64,000 bases of DNA from Cellulomonas sp. HZM (GTDB taxonomy: Bacteria; Actinomycetota; Actinomycetes; Actinomycetales; Cellulomonadaceae). The position numbers and the translations under genes were made by a program. The stretch lies in contig NZ_JEOE01000014.1 in assembly GCF_000708885.1 (NCBI RefSeq), positions 24,159-88,158 of the forward strand. The letters are read 5' to 3'. Each line of letters opens with the position of its first letter. Within the stretch, counting starts at the first letter, position 1. The notes under the pieces were generated by a model, which was not told the DNA's origin, did not search any database, and saw only the letters and a program-made list of their open reading frames with translations. This document shows positions 17,706 through 26,856 of this stretch, piece after piece.

Positions 17706-18797
17706 TCAGGTCCGCGGGCGCCCCGGCCCGCGCATCCCGCGCTGGTACTCCTTGGTGACCTGCTTCCAACGGGCGCGCTCCTGCGCCGCGAGCCTGCTGT
17801 CCACGCGGCGCGCCTGGTAGGCCGCCTCGCGTGCGAGCTTGCGCCACGAGTCGAGGCGGCGCTGTGGCAGGTCGCCCGCCGCGATCGCCGCGAGCACCGC
17901 GCAGCCGGGTTCGCCGCGGTGCTCGCAGTCCGCGAACCGGCACGTGCCGGCGAGCGCCACGACGTCGGAGAACGTGTGCTCGAGCGCGTCGTCGTCCGCG
18001 ACCAGACCGATGCCTCGGATGCCAGGGGTGTCGATGAGGCATGCGCCGCCGGGGAGCGCGACGAGCTCGCGGTGGGTCGTCGTGTGACGGCCGCGCCCGT
18101 CGGCGTCACGACGCTCGCCCGTCGCCATGACCTCGCAACCCGCGAGTGCGTTCACGAGCGTCGACTTGCCCGCGCCCGACGGGCCGACGACGACGAGCGT
18201 CGCGCCCGGGCACACCAGCGCGCGGAGCGGCTCGAGGCCCTCGTCGCGGGCCACGCTCACCGCGTGCACGTCGACCGCGGGTGCGACGTCCGCGACCTCC
18301 GCCGCCATGCCGGCGGCGTCCGGCACGAGGTCCGCCTTCGTCAGCACGACGACCGGCCGGGCACCCGACCGCCACGCGAGCGTGAGGAGCCGCTCGACGC
18401 GGCCGAGGTCCGGGTCGGGGTCGAGGTGCTCGACGACGAGCACCACGTCGACCCCCGCCGCGAGGACCTGCTCGCGCGACGTCGTGCCGGCCGAGTCGCG
18501 CACCAGTGCCGAGCGACGCGCGGCCACCGCCACGACGTGGTCGTCGCGCACGCTCACGTGATCGCCGACGGTGGGCACGAGCCGCTCGTCTTCCGGCCCT
18601 GGCGCGAGGCCGTCGCGGTCGAGGGTCGCGCGGCGGGGCTCGGCGTGCAGGTCGTCCGCGGGTACGACGAGCACCGCGCCGCGGTCGGCCCGCACCACGC
18701 GGGCGCGTACGCCCCCGGGCGCCGTGTCGGCGCAGTCGCCGTGGTCGGCTCCGGGAACGTGGTCGGCGCCGGGGTCCGCACCGCGAGCGTGGGGCAT
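17706..18797 (-). CDS. rsgA: Ribosome small-subunit biogenesis GTPase RsgA, left-arm copy
   Basis: Inverted copy of 21046-22137: 363 aa, circularly permuted GTPase with a C-terminal zinc motif. The arm mismatch 18884/20959 lies upstream and does not alter the protein. Confidence 0.92.
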   Translation of the reverse strand: MPHARGADPGADHVPGADHGDCADTAPGGVRARVVRADRGAVLVVPADDLHAEPRRATLDRDGLAPGPEDERLVPTVGDHVSVRDDHVVAVAARRSALVRDSAGTTSREQVLAAGVDVVLVVEHLDPDPDLGRVERLLTLAWRSGARPVVVLTKADLVPDAAGMAAEVADVAPAVDVHAVSVARDEGLEPLRALVCPGATLVVVGPSGAGKSTLVNALAGCEVMATGERRDADGRGRHTTTHRELVALPGGACLIDTPGIRGIGLVADDDALEHTFSDVVALAGTCRFADCEHRGEPGCAVLAAIAAGDLPQRRLDSWRKLAREAAYQARRVDSRLAAQERARWKQVTKEYQRGMRGPGRPRT

Positions 18798-19258
18798 ACG
18801 AGCGACCGTACGAGCCGCGCCGCGCGCTCGACCAGCGCTTATCCGGGGGCGCCCCTGACGGTCGACCCCGACGCCCCACGACCCTCCCCTGACCGCGGGC
18901 GCGACGCCCTCGTCGCACCCGCCCTCGCTGGCCCGAGCACGCCCCGGTCGGCGAGCGCGGGTCTGGCGCGGCGAGCGCGGGTCTGCCGCGGCGAGCGCGC
19001 GTCGCGCGCGGTGCGCGGCGGCGTGCGATGCGCGCTCGGTGGAGATGGGAGTGGTTGGGAGGAGGCGGCGTGCGGTGGGCGGTGGGCCAGGTGCGCACAG
19101 GTGATCCGTTCGGGTGAACTTGGACAAACGTTCCGGTAACCGGTGGATATCCTCCCCGTTCGTCCGATTTCTCCCCTATGGTCTGACGCGGCCCCGGCAG
19201 TGGACGGGCGCCGGCAGCGCAGCCCACGCGCACCCCCGACCCTCCTGGAGGCTCCACG
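18798..19258. other. Intergenic region upstream of rsgA and the axis gene, left-arm copy
   Basis: 461 bp without a supported gene. It holds three 20-bp tandem repeats (18943-19002), the candidate promoter at 19120-19149 and mismatch position 18884. Mirror of 20585-21045. Confidence 0.7.
19120..19149 (+). promoter_or_regulatory. Candidate sigma-70-type promoter for the axis gene, left-arm copy
   Basis: TTGGAC (19120-19125), 18-nt spacer, TGGATA (19144-19149), about 110 bp before the ATG at 19259. Mirror of 20694-20723. Confidence 0.45.
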
Positions 19259-19921
19259 ATGCTGCGTCGCGCCCTTGCCGCCGCCACCGTCTCGTCCGTC
19301 CTGCTGATCGCCGTCCCCGCCGCCGCCCAGGCGCACGGGTCGTCGGACGGCCACGGCTCCCAGGGCGGGTCGTGGGGCAGCAGTCACGGGGGCCGCGGGA
19401 ACGGGTCCGGGAACGGGAACGGCGGCGGGTCCGGCGGCGGGTCGCGCGACGCGGGGTACGTCGAGGTGGTGTGGGCGACGCCGGTGTCGTCGGCGCTGCC
19501 GCAGCCGCAGGACGGTGCCTCCGCGCTCTGGCCGCAGCGGATCGCGACCGACGACACGTGCGGCGTGTGGCTGCAGCTCGACCGCTACGTGCCGGGTTCC
19601 GTGACCGACTCGCTCGTCAAGGGTGGCGTGCTCTACGGACCGAACAACCCCACCGAGGTGCTGGCGACGCGCTACCCGTACCCCGAGACGGGGCACCCGT
19701 GGAAGCTCGTCAAGGCGCCGGCGTGCCGTTCGACGCCTGCGACACCCACACCGAAGCCGTCGTCCAGCACCCCCTCTGGCCCGCACCACCCGTGCCCGAC
19801 GCCGACCCGCACGTCGCCCCCGACGCGGACATCCTCCTGCCGGTCGCCGGCGGCGGCGCGCTCGACGCCCCGACGGCCGCGAAGGCCACCCCGGGCACGC
19901 CCGTCCTCCGGCTCGACCCGG
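19259..19921 (+). pseudogene. Secreted protein cut at the palindrome axis, left-arm copy
   Basis: 221 codons from ATG 19259 to the axis, mirror of 19922-20584. The frame happens to stay open through the axis to 21004, but residues after the axis are only the antisense of the same gene. This copy differs from the right one at 19817 and 19821. Confidence 0.8.
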
Positions 19922-20584
19922 CCGGGTCGAGCCGGAGGACGGGCGTGCCCGGGGTGGCCTTCGCGGCCGTCGGGGCGTCGAGCGCGCCGCCGCCGGCGAC
20001 CGGCAGGAGGATGTCCGCGTCAGGGTCGACGTGCGGGTCGGCGTCGGGCACGGGTGGTGCGGGCCAGAGGGGGTGCTGGACGACGGCTTCGGTGTGGGTG
20101 TCGCAGGCGTCGAACGGCACGCCGGCGCCTTGACGAGCTTCCACGGGTGCCCCGTCTCGGGGTACGGGTAGCGCGTCGCCAGCACCTCGGTGGGGTTGTT
20201 CGGTCCGTAGAGCACGCCACCCTTGACGAGCGAGTCGGTCACGGAACCCGGCACGTAGCGGTCGAGCTGCAGCCACACGCCGCACGTGTCGTCGGTCGCG
20301 ATCCGCTGCGGCCAGAGCGCGGAGGCACCGTCCTGCGGCTGCGGCAGCGCCGACGACACCGGCGTCGCCCACACCACCTCGACGTACCCCGCGTCGCGCG
20401 ACCCGCCGCCGGACCCGCCGCCGTTCCCGTTCCCGGACCCGTTCCCGCGGCCCCCGTGACTGCTGCCCCACGACCCGCCCTGGGAGCCGTGGCCGTCCGA
20501 CGACCCGTGCGCCTGGGCGGCGGCGGGGACGGCGATCAGCAGGACGGACGAGACGGTGGCGGCGGCAAGGGCGCGACGCAGCAT
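19922..20584 (-). pseudogene. Secreted Gly/Ser-rich protein, 3' end lost at the palindrome axis
   Basis: The first 221 codons are present. A signal peptide spans about residues 1-25 (hydrophobic core then AQA, cleavage before HG). Residues 26-66 are Gly/Ser/Asn-rich, and residues 67-156 form a compact domain with two cysteines (C101, C156) and Trp/Tyr-rich strands. From 157 a Pro/Thr/Ser-rich stretch follows. I do not recognise a family; it resembles small secreted actinobacterial cell-wall proteins. The reading frame becomes doubtful after about residue 157: the nominal frame turns Arg/Pro-rich, whereas another frame reads an Asp/Ala-rich segment with LPVAGGG, so a base error near the axis is possible. 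Everything beyond the axis is antisense of the same gene, so the true C-terminus is missing. Confidence 0.75.
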
Positions 20585-20693
20585 CGTGGAGCCTCCAGGA
20601 GGGTCGGGGGTGCGCGTGGGCTGCGCTGCCGGCGCCCGTCCACTGCCGGGGCCGCGTCAGACCATAGGGGAGAAATCGGACGAACGGGGAGGA

Positions 20694-20723
20694 TATCCAC
20701 CGGTTACCGGAACGTTTGTCCAA
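20694..20723 (-). promoter_or_regulatory. Candidate sigma-70-type promoter for the axis gene
   Basis: Read on the minus strand: TTGGAC (20723-20718), 18-nt spacer, TGGATA (20699-20694), giving a leader of roughly 100 nt before the ATG at 20584. The block is less GC-rich than its surroundings. Confidence 0.45.
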
Positions 20724-20840
20724 GTTCACCCGAACGGATCACCTGTGCGCACCTGGCCCACCGCCCACCGCACGCCGCCTCCTCCCAACCACTCCCATCT
20801 CCACCGAGCGCGCATCGCACGCCGCCGCGCACCGCGCGCG

Positions 20841-20900
20841 ACGCGCGCTCGCCGCGGCAGACCCGCGCTCGCCGCGCCAGACCCGCGCTCGCCGACCGGG
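20841..20900. repeat. Three tandem 20-bp units
   Basis: Units at 20841, 20861 and 20881 share the core CGCGCTCGCCG, with ACCCGCGCTCGCCGCGCCAG as the central unit. Non-coding, upstream of rsgA. Left-arm mirror at 18943-19002. Confidence 0.75.
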
Positions 20901-21045
20901 GCGTGCTCGGGCCAGCGAGGGCGGGTGCGACGAGGGCGTCGCGCCCGCGGTCAGGGGATGGTCGTGGGGCGTCGGGGTCGACCGTCAGGGGCGCCCCCGG
21001 ATAAGCGCTGGTCGAGCGCGCGGCGCGGCTCGTACGGTCGCTCGT

Positions 21046-22137
21046 ATGCCCCACGCTCGCGGTGCGGACCCCGGCGCCGACCACGTTCCCGGAGCCGACC
21101 ACGGCGACTGCGCCGACACGGCGCCCGGGGGCGTACGCGCCCGCGTGGTGCGGGCCGACCGCGGCGCGGTGCTCGTCGTACCCGCGGACGACCTGCACGC
21201 CGAGCCCCGCCGCGCGACCCTCGACCGCGACGGCCTCGCGCCAGGGCCGGAAGACGAGCGGCTCGTGCCCACCGTCGGCGATCACGTGAGCGTGCGCGAC
21301 GACCACGTCGTGGCGGTGGCCGCGCGTCGCTCGGCACTGGTGCGCGACTCGGCCGGCACGACGTCGCGCGAGCAGGTCCTCGCGGCGGGGGTCGACGTGG
21401 TGCTCGTCGTCGAGCACCTCGACCCCGACCCGGACCTCGGCCGCGTCGAGCGGCTCCTCACGCTCGCGTGGCGGTCGGGTGCCCGGCCGGTCGTCGTGCT
21501 GACGAAGGCGGACCTCGTGCCGGACGCCGCCGGCATGGCGGCGGAGGTCGCGGACGTCGCACCCGCGGTCGACGTGCACGCGGTGAGCGTGGCCCGCGAC
21601 GAGGGCCTCGAGCCGCTCCGCGCGCTGGTGTGCCCGGGCGCGACGCTCGTCGTCGTCGGCCCGTCGGGCGCGGGCAAGTCGACGCTCGTGAACGCACTCG
21701 CGGGTTGCGAGGTCATGGCGACGGGCGAGCGTCGTGACGCCGACGGGCGCGGCCGTCACACGACGACCCACCGCGAGCTCGTCGCGCTCCCCGGCGGCGC
21801 ATGCCTCATCGACACCCCTGGCATCCGAGGCATCGGTCTGGTCGCGGACGACGACGCGCTCGAGCACACGTTCTCCGACGTCGTGGCGCTCGCCGGCACG
21901 TGCCGGTTCGCGGACTGCGAGCACCGCGGCGAACCCGGCTGCGCGGTGCTCGCGGCGATCGCGGCGGGCGACCTGCCACAGCGCCGCCTCGACTCGTGGC
22001 GCAAGCTCGCACGCGAGGCGGCCTACCAGGCGCGCCGCGTGGACAGCAGGCTCGCGGCGCAGGAGCGCGCCCGTTGGAAGCAGGTCACCAAGGAGTACCA
22101 GCGCGGGATGCGCGGGCCGGGGCGCCCGCGGACCTGA
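21046..22137 (+). CDS. rsgA: Ribosome small-subunit biogenesis GTPase RsgA
   Basis: 363-aa GTPase that in characterised bacteria acts late in 30S ribosome maturation. The GTPase motifs are circularly permuted, as expected for the YlqF/YawG group: TKAD (153-156) precedes the P-loop GPSGAGKS (205-212) and DTPG (256-259). A zinc-binding set C286, C291, H293, C299 follows, then a basic C-terminal helix. The OB-fold region is N-terminal. The ATG at 21046 is chosen over upstream in-frame starts because TACGGT lies 7 nt before it (leaderless pattern) and the DNA above it is repeat-rich and protein-poor. The SCP-like gene follows after 17 bp in the same direction. Confidence 0.93.
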   Translation: MPHARGADPGADHVPGADHGDCADTAPGGVRARVVRADRGAVLVVPADDLHAEPRRATLDRDGLAPGPEDERLVPTVGDHVSVRDDHVVAVAARRSALVRDSAGTTSREQVLAAGVDVVLVVEHLDPDPDLGRVERLLTLAWRSGARPVVVLTKADLVPDAAGMAAEVADVAPAVDVHAVSVARDEGLEPLRALVCPGATLVVVGPSGAGKSTLVNALAGCEVMATGERRDADGRGRHTTTHRELVALPGGACLIDTPGIRGIGLVADDDALEHTFSDVVALAGTCRFADCEHRGEPGCAVLAAIAAGDLPQRRLDSWRKLAREAAYQARRVDSRLAAQERARWKQVTKEYQRGMRGPGRPRT

Positions 22138-22154
22138 CGGGGCATGATCGTCAC

Positions 22155-22535
22155 ATGCCGCCTCGCCGTCGCACCGACCCCGCCGACGGGCGCGCAGCGC
22201 TCGCGGTGTGGCGCGCTGAGCGTGCCGCGGCTGCGACGCAGTCCCGCCGGACCGCCGTGCGCTTCACGCTCGAGGAGCTCGCCGACGTCGCACCGGGCAA
22301 CGCCGTCGAGGTCCGGGTGCCCCCCGACGGTGTCGTGCAGGCCGTCGCGGGCCCGCGGCACACCCGGGGCACGCCCCCGAACGTCGTCGAGACCGATCCG
22401 CAGACGTGGCTCGAGCTCGCGACCGGTGAGCTGGCGTGGGCCGACGCGGTCGACGGAGGGCGCGTGCAGGCGTCGGGCGAGCGCGCCGACCTCGAGCACT
22501 GGCTCCCGCTGCAGGCCACGCGTGTGCGCCCTTGA
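22155..22535 (+). CDS. Sterol-carrier-like (SCP_3) protein
   Basis: 126-aa soluble protein resembling the bacterial SCP-related family often annotated as sterol carrier family protein in actinobacteria. It has a basic N-terminus (PPRRRTD), a helix, then an FTLEELA...[11 protein letters not shown] segment and a [15 protein letters not shown] segment like the lipid-binding fold core. No signal peptide or membrane helix is seen. The biochemical role is unknown; lipid or hydrophobic ligand binding is only a family-based inference. The ATG was chosen because the protein-like sequence begins there and a CATGAT box lies 6 nt upstream. It follows rsgA by 17 bp and may be co-transcribed. Confidence 0.8.
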   Translation: MPPRRRTDPADGRAALAVWRAERAAAATQSRRTAVRFTLEELADVAPGNAVEVRVPPDGVVQAVAGPRHTRGTPPNVVETDPQTWLELATGELAWADAVDGGRVQASGERADLEHWLPLQATRVRP

Positions 22536-22580
22536 CCAGGGGGTTCAGGGCGGACCGCGGTGCTGGCCTACGATCTGCGG

Positions 22581-23078
22581 GTGCCCAGCGAGCTGCCCGA
22601 CGACGACCCGACCGCCCCTGTCGAGCCGGACCGGGCCGACGCTGAGCCGTCCGGCACGGAGGGGACTGCCGACCAGGCGGCTGACGCAGGGCCGGCCGAC
22701 GAAGAGCCGGGCGACGAAGAGCCGCGCGACGAAGAGCCGGGCGACGAAGAGCCGCCCGTCCCCTCCGAGGCGGAGCTCGAGCGCACCGCGACGCCCGCGA
22801 CGGTCCGGCGCGCTCCCAAGTTCTCCGCGTTCATGATCGTCGGCGCGCTCGTCGGCATCGTCGTCGCGCTGGTGCTCGCGGTGCTCGTGCACGGCGGCGA
22901 CTGCTCGCGCCCCGACGGCCCCGCGTCGTGCGTGGGCGCCGGCACGGGGTTCGTCTCGTTCCTCGACGGGGAGGGGGCCATCCGCTGGGTGCTCGCGGTG
23001 ACCGGAGCGGTCGTCGGGGCGTTCGCGGGTGGGGCGCTCGCGGTGCTCGCGGACCGTCGCAGCCGCAGCCCGCGCTGA
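22581..23078 (+). CDS. Acidic-repeat two-helix membrane protein
   Basis: 165 aa of unknown function. Residues 1-65 are strongly acidic and Pro-rich with a DEEPG-type repeat. The DNA behind it is four tandem 15-bp units (22698-22757). Hydrophobic helices are at about 81-103 and 134-157, with two cysteines (108, 117) in the loop between them that could pair outside the cell. GTG 22581 is preferred to GTG 22560 because TACGAT (22569-22574) sits 6 nt upstream, the leaderless arrangement common in actinobacteria. It lies between the SCP-like gene and purF, all on the same strand. Confidence 0.78.
   Translation: MPSELPDDDPTAPVEPDRADAEPSGTEGTADQAADAGPADEEPGDEEPRDEEPGDEEPPVPSEAELERTATPATVRRAPKFSAFMIVGALVGIVVALVLAVLVHGGDCSRPDGPASCVGAGTGFVSFLDGEGAIRWVLAVTGAVVGAFAGGALAVLADRRSRSPR
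22698..22757 (+). repeat. Four tandem 15-bp repeats within the acidic protein gene
   Basis: Units begin at 22698, 22713, 22728 and 22743 with core GACGAAGAGCCG, encoding DEEP(G/R). They are in frame, so copy-number changes would only lengthen or shorten the acidic tail. Left mirror at 17086-17145. Confidence 0.85.
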
Positions 23079-23148
23079 CGGCCGCGCGGGTGGCGACGGC
23101 TCGCGGACGGCTTGGCGACGCGTCTCGCGCGTGTGCGACCATGGGCGC

Positions 23149-24702
23149 GTGGCCCCCCGCGCAGACGGACGTCTGAACCACGACCTCCTCCCGAACGAGA
23201 AGGGCCCCCAGGACGCCTGCGGCGTCTTCGGGGTCTGGGCTCCCGGTGAGGAGGTCGCCAAGCTCACCTACTTCGGCCTCTACGCGTTGCAGCACCGTGG
23301 CCAGGAGTCGGCGGGCATCGCGACGAGCAACGGCCAGCAGCTCCTCGTCTACAAGGACATGGGCCTGGTCTCGCAGGTGTTCGACGAGACCGCGCTGAAC
23401 GCCCTGCAGGGGCACATCGCGATCGGGCACACGCGCTACTCGACGACCGGTGGGTCGACGTGGGAGAACGCGCAGCCCACCCTCGGCGCCACCGCGGCGG
23501 GCACCGTCGCGCTCGGCCACAACGGCAACCTGACCAACACCGCCGAGCTCGTCGACCTCGTCGCGGAGCGGTACGGCAGCCAGCGTCGCGGCGAGCTCGC
23601 ACGCGGCAACACCACCGACACCGCTCTCGTCACCGCGCTGCTCGCGGGCGACCCGGACCACACGCTCGAGGCCACCGCGCTCGAGGTGCTCCCGCGCCTG
23701 CGCGGCGCGTTCTGCCTGGTGTTCATGGACGAGCACACGCTGTACGCCGCGCGCGACCCGCAGGGCGTGCGCCCGCTCGTGCTCGGGCGGCTCGAGCGCG
23801 GCTGGGTGGTCGCGAGCGAGACGCCGGCGCTCGACATCGTCGGTGCGAGCTTCGTGCGCGAGATCGAGCCCGGCGAGTTCGTCGCGATCGACGCGGACGG
23901 CCTGCGCTCGCACCGCTTCGCGCCGCGCGACGAGCCGCGTGCCGGCTGCGTGTTCGAGTACGTCTACCTCGCGCGCCCGGACACGACGATCGCCGGTCGG
24001 TCGGTCCACGCGGCTCGCGTCGAGATGGGCCGCCGGCTCGCGATGGAGCACCCGGTGGATGCCGACCTCGTGATCCCGGTCCCCGAGTCGGGGACGCCCG
24101 CGGCCGTCGGCTACGCGCAGGAGTCCGGCATCCCGTTCGGGCAGGGGCTGACGAAGAACGCGTACGTCGGACGCACGTTCATCCAGCCGTCGCAGACGCT
24201 GCGCCAGCTCGGTATCCGCCTCAAGCTCAACCCGCTGCGCGAGGTCATCCGCGGCAAGCGGCTCGTCGTGGTCGACGACTCGATCGTGCGCGGCAACACG
24301 CAGCGCGCGCTCGTGCGGATGCTGCGCGAGGCGGGGGCCGCCGAGGTGCACGTGCGCATCTCGTCGCCGCCCGTGAAGTGGCCGTGCTTCTACGGCATCG
24401 ACTTCGCGAGCCGCGCCGAGCTCATCGCGAACGGGCTGGCGATCGACGAGATCGGTGCGTCGCTGGGCGCCGACTCGCTCGGCTACATCTCCGAGGACGG
24501 CATGGTCGCGGCGACCGAGCAGCCTCGTTCGCAGCTGTGCACCGCCTGCTTCTCCGGCCAGTACCCCATCGAGCTGCCGCCCGCCGACCGGCTGGGCAAG
24601 CACCTGCTCGAGCAGAACGAGCTCCCGCTGGGGGCACCCGAGGACGGACTCATGTCGATCCTGCCCGCGACCGGTGGCGCGTCCGCGCTGGAGCACCCGT
24701 GA
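23149..24702 (+). CDS. purF: Amidophosphoribosyltransferase
   Basis: Catalyses the first committed step of purine synthesis, PRPP plus glutamine to phosphoribosylamine. 517 aa with a short propeptide ending before Cys24 (QDACGVFGV), the N-terminal nucleophile of the class-II glutaminase domain. The C-terminal PRTase domain carries the PRPP motif VVVDDSIVRGNT. Cysteines in the CVFEYVYLA and CTACFSGQYP segments match the 4Fe-4S ligands of the Bacillus-type enzyme. The GTG start is chosen because the conserved N-terminus begins there. The stop overlaps the GTG of purM by 4 bp, so the two are translationally coupled. Confidence 0.97.
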   Translation: MAPRADGRLNHDLLPNEKGPQDACGVFGVWAPGEEVAKLTYFGLYALQHRGQESAGIATSNGQQLLVYKDMGLVSQVFDETALNALQGHIAIGHTRYSTTGGSTWENAQPTLGATAAGTVALGHNGNLTNTAELVDLVAERYGSQRRGELARGNTTDTALVTALLAGDPDHTLEATALEVLPRLRGAFCLVFMDEHTLYAARDPQGVRPLVLGRLERGWVVASETPALDIVGASFVREIEPGEFVAIDADGLRSHRFAPRDEPRAGCVFEYVYLARPDTTIAGRSVHAARVEMGRRLAMEHPVDADLVIPVPESGTPAAVGYAQESGIPFGQGLTKNAYVGRTFIQPSQTLRQLGIRLKLNPLREVIRGKRLVVVDDSIVRGNTQRALVRMLREAGAAEVHVRISSPPVKWPCFYGIDFASRAELIANGLAIDEIGASLGADSLGYISEDGMVAATEQPRSQLCTACFSGQYPIELPPADRLGKHLLEQNELPLGAPEDGLMSILPATGGASALEHP

Positions 24703-25853
24703 GCACGCCCCTGGACGCGGCGGTGGACGCCACGCTCGACGGCCCGGTCACGTACGCGACCGCCGGCGTCGACACCGAGGCCGGCGACAAGGCCGTCGAG
24801 CTCATGAAGGACGCCGTGCGCGCGACGCACGGCCCCCAGGTGCTGGGCGGCGTGGGCGGCTTCGCGGGACTGTACGACGCGAGCGCGCTCACCCGGTTCC
24901 GCCGCCCGCTGCTCGCGACGTCGACCGACGGCGTCGGCACCAAGGTCGCGATCGCCCAGCAGCTCGACGTGCACGACACGATCGGGTTCGACCTCGTCGG
25001 CATGGTGGTCGACGACATCGTCGTCGTGGGCGCCGAGCCGCTGTTCATGACCGACTACATCGCGACAGGGCGCGTGGTCCCCGAGCGGATCGCGGACGTG
25101 GTGCGCGGCATCGCGGCGGCATGCTCGGTCGCGGGGACCGCGCTCGTGGGCGGCGAGACCGCAGAGCACCCGGGGCTGCTCGCGCCCGACGAGTACGACG
25201 TGGCCGGTGCCGCGACCGGCGTGGTCGAGGCCGACGAGCTGCTCGGCCCCGAGCGTGTGCGTGCGGGCGACCTCCTGGTGGCGCTCGCCTCGAGCGGGCT
25301 GCACTCCAACGGCTACTCGCTCGTCCGTGCCGTGGTGCGCCAGGCCGGCTGGTCGCTCGACCGGCACGTCGACGAGCTGGGCCGCATGCTCGGCGAGGAG
25401 CTGCTCGAGCCCACGCGCGTGTATGCGACGGACTGCCTGGCGCTCGCCCGGCGTGCCGGCGTCGCGGGTCTGCACGCGTTCAGCCACGTGACCGGCGGCG
25501 GTCTCGCCTCGAACGTCGCGCGCGTGCTCCCGGTGGGGCTGGTGGCGGACGTGGACCGCGGGGGCTGGCAGCTCCCGCCGGTGTTCTCGCTCGTGCAGCG
25601 GCTCGGTCAGGTGCCGTGGACGGACCTCGAGGGCACCCTGAACCTCGGCGTCGGCATGGTCGCGATCGTCGCCCCCGACGCGCTCGACGGCGTGCTCTCG
25701 CACGCTGCGGAGCTGGGCCTTCCGGCGTGGGAGCTGGGGCGCGTGCGCGATGCCGACCCGACGACCGACGTCGTCGGTTCCCCGGGGTTCGTCGCGGGGA
25801 CCAAGGGCGTGCACGGCGGGGCAGTCCGGCTCACGGGCGACTACCGGGTCTGA
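24699..25853 (+). CDS. purM: Phosphoribosylformylglycinamidine cyclo-ligase (AIR synthetase)
   Basis: Converts FGAM and ATP to aminoimidazole ribonucleotide, the fifth step of purine synthesis. 384 aa, slightly longer than the usual ~345-350 because of an N-terminal extension. The ATP-binding STDGVGTK loop is at 75-82; the VDDIVVVGAEPLF, GGETAEHPG and SSGLHSNGYSL segments are all intact. Start GTG overlaps purF's TGA (GTGA). The order purF-purM-DUF3073-bldC is conserved in actinobacteria. A strong bidirectional hairpin ends the transcript at 25947-25972. Confidence 0.97.
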   Translation: MSTPLDAAVDATLDGPVTYATAGVDTEAGDKAVELMKDAVRATHGPQVLGGVGGFAGLYDASALTRFRRPLLATSTDGVGTKVAIAQQLDVHDTIGFDLVGMVVDDIVVVGAEPLFMTDYIATGRVVPERIADVVRGIAAACSVAGTALVGGETAEHPGLLAPDEYDVAGAATGVVEADELLGPERVRAGDLLVALASSGLHSNGYSLVRAVVRQAGWSLDRHVDELGRMLGEELLEPTRVYATDCLALARRAGVAGLHAFSHVTGGGLASNVARVLPVGLVADVDRGGWQLPPVFSLVQRLGQVPWTDLEGTLNLGVGMVAIVAPDALDGVLSHAAELGLPAWELGRVRDADPTTDVVGSPGFVAGTKGVHGGAVRLTGDYRV

Positions 25854-25946
25854 CCAGCGGCGCACGCCGAGAGGCCACGCATGCGCGAGCCCCGTCCGTC
25901 ACGGCACGGCCCACGCGCTGCCGTGAGGGACGGACGGGAGCACGAG

Positions 25947-25972
25947 AACGACGGCCCCGGAGGGCCGTCGTT
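25947..25972. terminator. Bidirectional terminator between purM and DUF3073 gene
   Basis: Perfect stem AACGACGGCCC-N4-GGGCCGTCGTT between convergent genes; the A/T ends provide short T-runs in both directions. A second, imperfect inverted repeat (25891-25906 with 25919-25938) lies just before it. Confidence 0.88.
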
Positions 25973-25998
25973 CAGGCGTGGACCGAAGTGATCGGGAC

Positions 25999-26208
25999 TC
26001 AGCGCTCGTCGTCGTCGAGCCAGCGACCGTAGTCGCCGTCGTCCGTGTCATCCGTGTCGACCGCGGCGCCGCCGCGTCGGTCACTGAGATCGTTGTGGCT
26101 GTGCGACGTGAGCTCCTGCTCGAGAGCCCGGTAGTTCGTCTCGGGGCTGAAGTACTTCAGCTCCCGGGCGACCTTCGTCTGCTTAGCCTTCTGACGGCCG
26201 CGCCCCAT
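25999..26208 (-). CDS. DUF3073 protein
   Basis: 69-aa protein of the actinobacterial DUF3073 family, function unknown. The N-terminus MGRGRQKAKQTKVARELKY is strongly basic, followed by a short helix and an acidic C-terminal tail (DTDDTDDGDYGRWLDDDER), suggesting a small nucleic-acid- or ribosome-associated protein; that is inference only. A GAGGGGG ribosome-binding site lies upstream of the ATG. It sits tail-to-tail with purM, its usual neighbour in actinobacteria. Confidence 0.9.
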   Translation of the reverse strand: MGRGRQKAKQTKVARELKYFSPETNYRALEQELTSHSHNDLSDRRGGAAVDTDDTDDGDYGRWLDDDER

Positions 26209-26856
26209 GGCATCGACCCCCTCTTACGTGGATGCGGGGCGGCTCCGTGCTGACACGTGCGGCCCCGGGGTGCTGAATCGTCTCTTCGTGCCGCAACGGT
26301 ACATGTTCGATCGCTATTCCGGCCACTTGATCGGGCGCGACGCGCGTCACCCGGCGGTCTGCCTCGCACGGCCGGACGCCGTGCCCGTCGGTACGTCCGG
26401 GCGGGGGTCTCCCGCGCCCGGGGTGCTTCTCGTGGCGGTCCCAGGGTCCGCATGGCGGACGGAGCGAGAATCTTCTCCGCCTGTCGACGCCGGACCATGC
26501 GTGCGTGCGAGCGTGCACATGCGTGCAGGGCGGCGCCGTGTGCGCCGGCTCGACCGGTCCGGGCGTGCATGGCGCGCCCGTTCGGGTGAACCGTCGTGCG
26601 ACACGCCGTCCAGCCGCTCGCACGGCTCGCGGCGACGTGACGAAATGTCCGAGTTAGGCTGAGATCGACGTCACGTCGCGCCCGGGTCGTTCGTCCGTCC
26701 GGGTGATGTGTACCATTTCGTTATCATTCTGTTTCGCGAATGATCTGCATGACAGCAGTGTCTGTGCTAGTGAGGCCGCGCTCGTACGGTCTGACCAGCG
26801 CTTCCACCCTGGTCGTCGGGTTCGCCCCTCGACCGAACGCTCGCCAGGAGGCAAGC
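26209..26856. other. Intergenic region between DUF3073 gene and bldC
   Basis: 648 bp between divergent genes. Short open frames are Arg/Ala-rich and lack protein-like composition, so I call no gene. The AT-richer patch about 26706-26775 is the probable bldC control region. It holds the inverted repeat at 26723-26744 and a possible extended -10 (TGTGCTAGT at 26763-26771). The long leader would be unusual for such a small gene and could hold regulation not visible here. Confidence 0.7.
26723..26744. promoter_or_regulatory. Inverted repeat upstream of bldC
   Basis: ATCATTC-N8-GAATGAT, a perfect 7-bp dyad in an otherwise GC-rich region about 115 bp before the bldC start. Candidate operator; the binding protein is unknown. 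Left mirror at 13099-13120. Confidence 0.45.

Larger units (their letters stand above)
20585..21045. other. Intergenic region between axis gene and rsgA
   Basis: 461 bp between divergent genes, with no supported gene. It contains the candidate promoter 20694-20723, three tandem 20-bp units at 20841-20900, and the TACGGT box of rsgA at 21033-21038. Confidence 0.7.

Noticed and set aside
19900..19943. Hairpin telomere of a linear replicon at the axis
   Set aside because: No resolvase gene is seen, the axis lies inside a coding region, and linear hairpin replicons are not known for this group; kept only as a remote alternative.
18839..21004. 581-codon open frames running through the palindrome axis on both strands
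   Set aside because: After the axis each frame is just the antisense of the same gene; this is a geometric consequence of the palindrome, not a protein.
22560..22580. Earlier GTG start of the acidic membrane protein
   Set aside because: It would include the TACGAT box in the coding region; the GTG at 22581 fits a leaderless start better.
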